Shown piece after piece: positions 33,820 to 36,949 of a DNA stretch of 36,949 bases. Made by a program: the position numbers and the translations under genes. Position 1 is the first letter of the stretch. Each line of letters starts with the position of its first letter. A model generated the notes under the pieces. The model saw only the letters and a list, made by a program, of their open reading frames with translations, was not told where the DNA came from and did not search any database. Source of the DNA: Gammaproteobacteria bacterium (GTDB lineage Bacteria; Pseudomonadota; Gammaproteobacteria; CAIRSR01); contig CAUYTW010000099.1 in assembly GCA_963575715.1 (NCBI GenBank), forward strand, positions 1 to 36,949. Direction: 5' to 3'.

Positions 33820-33843
33820 CATGCCCGCCGGAAGGCGGGCATG
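33820..33843. terminator. Perfect GC hairpin between smg and topA
   Basis: CATGCCCGCC-GGAA-GGCGGGCATG forms a 10-bp stem with a GNRA-like tetraloop (plus strand) or TTCC loop (minus strand). It is 24 bases beyond the smg stop and 43 before the topA start. No T-run follows on the minus strand, so it may be an RNA processing or attenuation element instead of a terminator. Confidence 0.5.
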
Positions 33844-33867
33844 TCACTAAAGACTTGGGAGCGACTT

Positions 33868-34344
33868 TTAGTGAAGGTAGCCGTGGACTTCGTTGAATAC
33901 CAAATTTTCCATCCAGGCCAGAGCCGCTTCCTGACCAGGCCGATTAAACAACACCATGAGAACCACCCATTTTAATTGATCCAGATCAATATCATCCGCT
34001 TCCAATGCCATGACTCGATCAATAACTAATTCACGGGTTGTATGATCTAATACCTCAATTTGCTCCAGGAACAGAATAAAACCACGGCATTCGACAGTAA
34101 GCCGTTCCAGCTCCGCGTCGGTATAAATCCGTAACGAATTGGCGGTGGTAGCGACCGGTAGCGAACCCTGTTGCTCGGAAAGTCCCTCAAGCCATTGAAA
34201 AGCCTTGCTAATTTCCGCATCAGAAAAACCAGCATCAATAAGTTCCCGGTGCAAGGATTCCTCATCCGTACCATATTCTGAATCAGCATCCATATAGTTA
34301 TCGAACAGGTACATCAACACATCCAGGACCGTCTCTTTTATCAT
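33868..34344 (-). CDS. smg: Smg family protein (DUF494)
   Basis: A 158-residue acidic helical protein of the Smg family. It opens MIKETVLDVLMYLFDNYMDAD, then ELIDAGFSDAEISKAFQWLE, and ends in the conserved DIDLDQLKWVVLMVLFNRPGQE block. The biochemical role is unknown; the gene sits next to dprA in many gammaproteobacteria. I chose ATG 34344 because GAGGG lies seven bases upstream; the TTG two codons earlier is less likely. Nine bases separate it from the dprA stop, so the genes share a transcript. Confidence 0.9.
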   Translation of the reverse strand: MIKETVLDVLMYLFDNYMDADSEYGTDEESLHRELIDAGFSDAEISKAFQWLEGLSEQQGSLPVATTANSLRIYTDAELERLTVECRGFILFLEQIEVLDHTTRELVIDRVMALEADDIDLDQLKWVVLMVLFNRPGQEAALAWMENLVFNEVHGYLH

Positions 34345-34353
34345 GGCCAACCC

Positions 34354-35451
34354 TCACATGGCACGGGTATAGAGGCCGCCCGGCTGCAAGGCGACGAGTT
34401 CCCGAAGTTCTAAGATTAGGAGCATGGAGGAAACATTCGCCGACGTCAATCCACTCCGCTCCACCAGAGTGTCAATCGGCAGGGGATCGTAACCGAAACA
34501 TTCCAGCAGTTTACGGTAATCGTCATCCAAGGACGATTCTTTCTCGCTGGTAGCGGCAGATGCGGTCACGAGAGCAGTTAGTTGCGTCAATTCTTCCTGA
34601 ATATCCTGGGCTGTTTCCACCAGTTTCGCCCCTTCACGGAGCAGGGCATGACATCCGCGTGCCAGCGGATTGTAAATGGAGCCGGGGATGGCAAAAACTT
34701 CTCGTCCCTGCTCCAGCGCCAGGCGCGCGGTGATCAAACTGCCACTGTGGATCGCCGCTTCGACCACTAGGGTTCCAACGCTCAATCCGCTGATGATGCG
34801 GTTGCGACGCGGAAAATTGGCTGCTAGGGGCGGGGTTCCCGGAGGATACTCTGAGACCAGCGCGCCACGCTCGACGATGCGGTGGGCAAGATCGCGATGA
34901 CGGGCGGGATAGACGCGGTCGAGACCCGTCCCGGCAACCGCCACGGTGAGTCCTCCACCGGCTTCCAGGGCACCTTCATGTCCGGCACCATCAATGCCAT
35001 AGGCCAAGCCGCTGGTAACCACCAATCCAAACGTAGCCAGTTCATGGGCAAAGCTACGCGCCGTGTCGCGTCCTACCGTACTGGGGTTGCGTGTCCCCAC
35101 GATGGCGATCTGCGGCTGCTTGAGAACCGCCGGTTCGCCACGCACGAAGAGAACTGGCGGTGGGTCGGATATCTGGCTCAAGAGATGCGGATAACGTGGG
35201 TCATCGCGCATGAGAATCAAGTTACCCGAACGCTGTCCCCATTCCAAGTCCGCGTCCACCGCCGCCCAATCAGGAACCGCCAAGGATGCGATCACCGATT
35301 CCGTCAGGCGCCCTTCTGTTTTCAGCATGGAACCGGCAGCGAGAACCGCCGCCGCTGTGCCAAAACGGGCAATGAGTTTCTGGAATAAGACAGGCCCTAC
35401 CCCAGGTACGCGATGCAGAGCCAAAACACAACGTAGCTCGTCTTCCATCAT
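34354..35451 (-). CDS. dprA: DNA-processing protein DprA
   Basis: A 365-residue protein that loads RecA onto incoming single-stranded DNA during transformation. It begins with a SAM/HhH-like region (VPGVGPVLFQKLIARFG). The Rossmann-fold core follows with VGTRNPSTVGRDTARSFA, SGLAYGIDGAGHEGAL, VAVAGTGLDRVYPARH, NFPRRNRIISGLS and GSLITARLALEQGREVFAIP. A C-terminal winged-helix domain (PIDTLVERSGLTSANVSSML) ends the protein. Its presence hints at natural transformation, but no com genes are in view. Confidence 0.94.
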   Translation of the reverse strand: MMEDELRCVLALHRVPGVGPVLFQKLIARFGTAAAVLAAGSMLKTEGRLTESVIASLAVPDWAAVDADLEWGQRSGNLILMRDDPRYPHLLSQISDPPPVLFVRGEPAVLKQPQIAIVGTRNPSTVGRDTARSFAHELATFGLVVTSGLAYGIDGAGHEGALEAGGGLTVAVAGTGLDRVYPARHRDLAHRIVERGALVSEYPPGTPPLAANFPRRNRIISGLSVGTLVVEAAIHSGSLITARLALEQGREVFAIPGSIYNPLARGCHALLREGAKLVETAQDIQEELTQLTALVTASAATSEKESSLDDDYRKLLECFGYDPLPIDTLVERSGLTSANVSSMLLILELRELVALQPGGLYTRAM

Positions 35452-35475
35452 TTTCCGTTCAGGGTCTTGACGACT

Positions 35476-36537
35476 TTAAGGTTGCGGTGGACGGACCATA
35501 TCAAGAAGTTGCATTTCCCTTTGTGCTTCCAGAACCAGGGCATAGCTTAACTGGTCAAAGACGCGGAACACCATGAGCAATCCAGATCGTTCCTCGGGAA
35601 GAGTTATATATTCCTGGGTTACTGGATCTTTGATTACATTTCCTGCTTGATGAATGGCGAGGACATGACCAACATCGAGATTGTCATAACGCCCTTTATC
35701 AATGACCACGGTTTGAAAGCGACTTACCCTAGATAACCCCCCCAGAACATCAATGATGCGACCCTCGACCGGAAAATCAGGCGCATGAGGCATAAAGTTA
35801 CGGTCAAAGGTGTCGGATTCCGCTGGTAATAAACGATCTCCGGCAAGAATTTCACTTGATGACCGAGTCACTAAAAGACTAGCGGGATCGCCACAGCGTT
35901 TTAATTCTGCTTCTCCCACCGGAATAGCTTCGATACCCAGCAAGCTGGCTTTACCATTTTCTGCCTGACCGTAATAAGGCCGCCCTGCTCGATAAATATC
36001 GTAATGAGTTGCTTTCTCTGCGATTTTTTCCGAAATGATACCGCGTGCGTAAACATAATCGCCCGTGGTGGAGGTAAGGCGCTGGTCGATTTGACTGACG
36101 ATGTAAGGTGCCTGCTCCAGTTCTCCCGGGGCAGTCACTCGTACCCGAGCCAGAAAAGGTTGAATGGCATTTAATGGGATAGTGGGAATTGCTTCAACCA
36201 ATGCTGTCTTACGGATAGTGGGGGAAAGCTTGATCACTGCCCCGCCGCGTGTGATCCCCGCCATTGCCTGGCCATCGACGATACGAATGGAAATGATATC
36301 TCCCGGATAAATAAGATTAGGATTATCGATCTGTGGATTGGCGTGCCACAGATCCTGCCAGTGCCAGGGATGAACAAGGAAGCGTGCCGCGATTTCCCAC
36401 AGGGTATCGCCTGCGACCACCGCATAATTTTCAGGATGGCGAGGATTGATTTCCAGATCTGCGGCATTGCCGATTGGTGCGGCGATCAGCGGGACGGCAA
36501 AAAAAATCAGGCTAAAAAATTTTTTCAGGGACATCAT
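35476..36537 (-). CDS. LysM peptidoglycan-binding protein
   Basis: A 353-residue exported protein. A signal peptide (about residues 1-25, FFSLIFFAVPLIAAPIGNA) precedes one LysM motif (about 37-86) with YAVVAGDTLWEIAARFL and LIYPGDIISI. The remaining 260 residues form an uncharacterised domain found with dprA in many gammaproteobacteria. The likely site of action is the periplasm or inner face of the outer membrane. ATGATG begins the gene and the first ATG overlaps the stop of the leader peptide. No Shine-Dalgarno sequence is adjacent. Confidence 0.88.
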   Translation of the reverse strand: MMSLKKFFSLIFFAVPLIAAPIGNAADLEINPRHPENYAVVAGDTLWEIAARFLVHPWHWQDLWHANPQIDNPNLIYPGDIISIRIVDGQAMAGITRGGAVIKLSPTIRKTALVEAIPTIPLNAIQPFLARVRVTAPGELEQAPYIVSQIDQRLTSTTGDYVYARGIISEKIAEKATHYDIYRAGRPYYGQAENGKASLLGIEAIPVGEAELKRCGDPASLLVTRSSSEILAGDRLLPAESDTFDRNFMPHAPDFPVEGRIIDVLGGLSRVSRFQTVVIDKGRYDNLDVGHVLAIHQAGNVIKDPVTQEYITLPEERSGLLMVFRVFDQLSYALVLEAQREMQLLDMVRPPQP

Positions 36538-36572
36538 CCAAATTCGGCGCGGAAACCGCTGGCTTTAGCCAT
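36534..36572 (-). CDS. Putative 12-residue leader peptide overlapping the LysM gene start
   Basis: MAKASGFRAEFG is read from ATG 36572 to TGA 36536-36534, overlapping the LysM gene ATG (36537-36535) as ATGA. AGGAGG (36594-36589 on the minus strand) is 16 bases before the leader ATG, as in the hynS and SPOR copies. Confidence 0.5.
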   Translation of the reverse strand: MAKASGFRAEFG

Positions 36573-36655
36573 GGGGGAGGAAGCGCCGCCTCCTGTTTTT
36601 TCTTGCTATTGAAGTTGAAGTGAAGTTGTCGGTCTTTCCCGGCTGTACAGCCCTT
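36535..36655 (-). repeat. Hairpin cassette A upstream of the LysM gene
   Basis: On the minus strand: GTACAGCCGGGAAAGACCG, ACAACTTCACTTCAACTTCA, an A-run, AGGAGGCGGCGC, the CCCCATGGCTAAAGCC hairpin and the tail TTTCCGCGCCGAATTTGG at the ATG. It is nearly identical to the copy before the SPOR gene and ends at the same base relative to the start codon. Beyond it, 36656-36869 has no gene; ACCACCTTGC (36673-36682) and its near-inverse GCAAGGTGGG (36808-36817) form a long-range inverted repeat. Confidence 0.78.
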
Positions 36656-36869
36656 AGAAGCTGTACAAAAACTACCACCTTGCGAATCAGCATCCTACTC
36701 GCATGGATACAGATAAAAAACGATAACGAGGACTTAATCTTGTAATTATACTTTAATAATCAACAGATTAGTTTTTATACAGCCTCTCAGGCTAGTGAGA
36801 AAGCATGCAAGGTGGGTGACATCTGACCGTAGCCGATACATTTTTGTTAACAAAGGCTAACAAATGCAC

Positions 36870-36949
36870 ACTGAAGATAACTCTTCAGTGAGGAGGTATC
36901 TCCCAATGGTTGTGAAAAGTTACCTTTCCACAACCGCGTATAAAATAAA
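36870..36949 (+). other. Hairpins, strong ribosome site and a frame cut by the right edge
   Basis: ACTGAAGA-TAAC-TCTTCAGT (36870-36889) is followed by GAGGAGG and, nine bases on, ATG at 36906, whose frame stays open to the edge (14 codons, MVVKSYLSTTAYKI). The same bases form a 12-bp stem GGTTGTGAAAAG-TTAC-CTTTCCACAACC with one mismatch (36908-36935). It may be the start of a gene or the palindromic end of an insertion sequence; the visible part is too short to decide. Confidence 0.35.

Overview
The window looks like a chromosomal segment of a gammaproteobacterium, possibly a relative of the purple or colourless sulfur bacteria. Supporting signs are the lysM-dprA-smg-topA block, the argS-SPOR and clpS-clpA pairs, and a membrane-linked [NiFe] hydrogenase of the Isp type (small subunit, Isp1, Isp2, large subunit) known from Thiocapsa and relatives. 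I do not name a genus.

Layout. 1-1204: a lipoprotein gene on the minus strand that runs off the left edge in a (GGSTS)n tail. 1855-4349: a two-gene polyamine-type operon (LYS1/carboxynorspermidine-synthase-like dehydrogenase and ornithine decarboxylase). 4572-10995: the hydrogenase cluster (maturation protease, hynS, isp1, isp2, a small unknown gene, hynL). 11033-15247, minus strand: gcvPA, yhcC-type radical SAM protein and a fused pabB-pabC, overlapping end to start. 15319-17838: a large secreted protein with two DUF1566 (Lcl) domains, two Cys-containing repeat domains, Fn3 and CARDB domains. 18313-19956: an Rpn/PD-(D/E)XK protein with a long 7-residue-repeat tail, and a GNAT acetyltransferase. 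20193-22752: chemoreceptor and CheW. 22806-28482: argS, SPOR protein, clpS, clpA. 28570-31023: Hsp20, gamma carbonic anhydrase and a DUF2892 protein, separated by repeat-rich DNA. 31483-36537: topA, smg, dprA and a LysM protein.

Two signals stand out. First, the two DUF1566 domains each contain a 129-bp segment that is identical between copies except at 17 bases. Sixteen lie in the first two positions of NNY codons and one is a silent A/G. This is the pattern left by adenine-directed mutagenesis of a diversity-generating retroelement (DGR). No reverse transcriptase or template repeat was noticed in the window.

Second, a family of intergenic hairpin cassettes repeatedly ends exactly at start codons. 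Examples precede the hydrogenase protease, hynS, isp1, isp2, the SPOR gene and the LysM gene, and looser copies lie upstream of the carbonic anhydrase and DUF2892 genes. In three cases (hynS, SPOR, LysM) the cassette encodes the same 12-residue leader peptide, MAKASGFRAEFG or a close variant. Its stop codon overlaps the downstream start as ATGA, and the downstream gene has no Shine-Dalgarno sequence of its own. The cassettes recall IS200/IS605-type ends, but that origin is inference. A 114-bp MITE with 19-bp inverted repeats, a 6-7 bp target duplication and a matching empty site elsewhere in the window shows that small elements have been mobile here.
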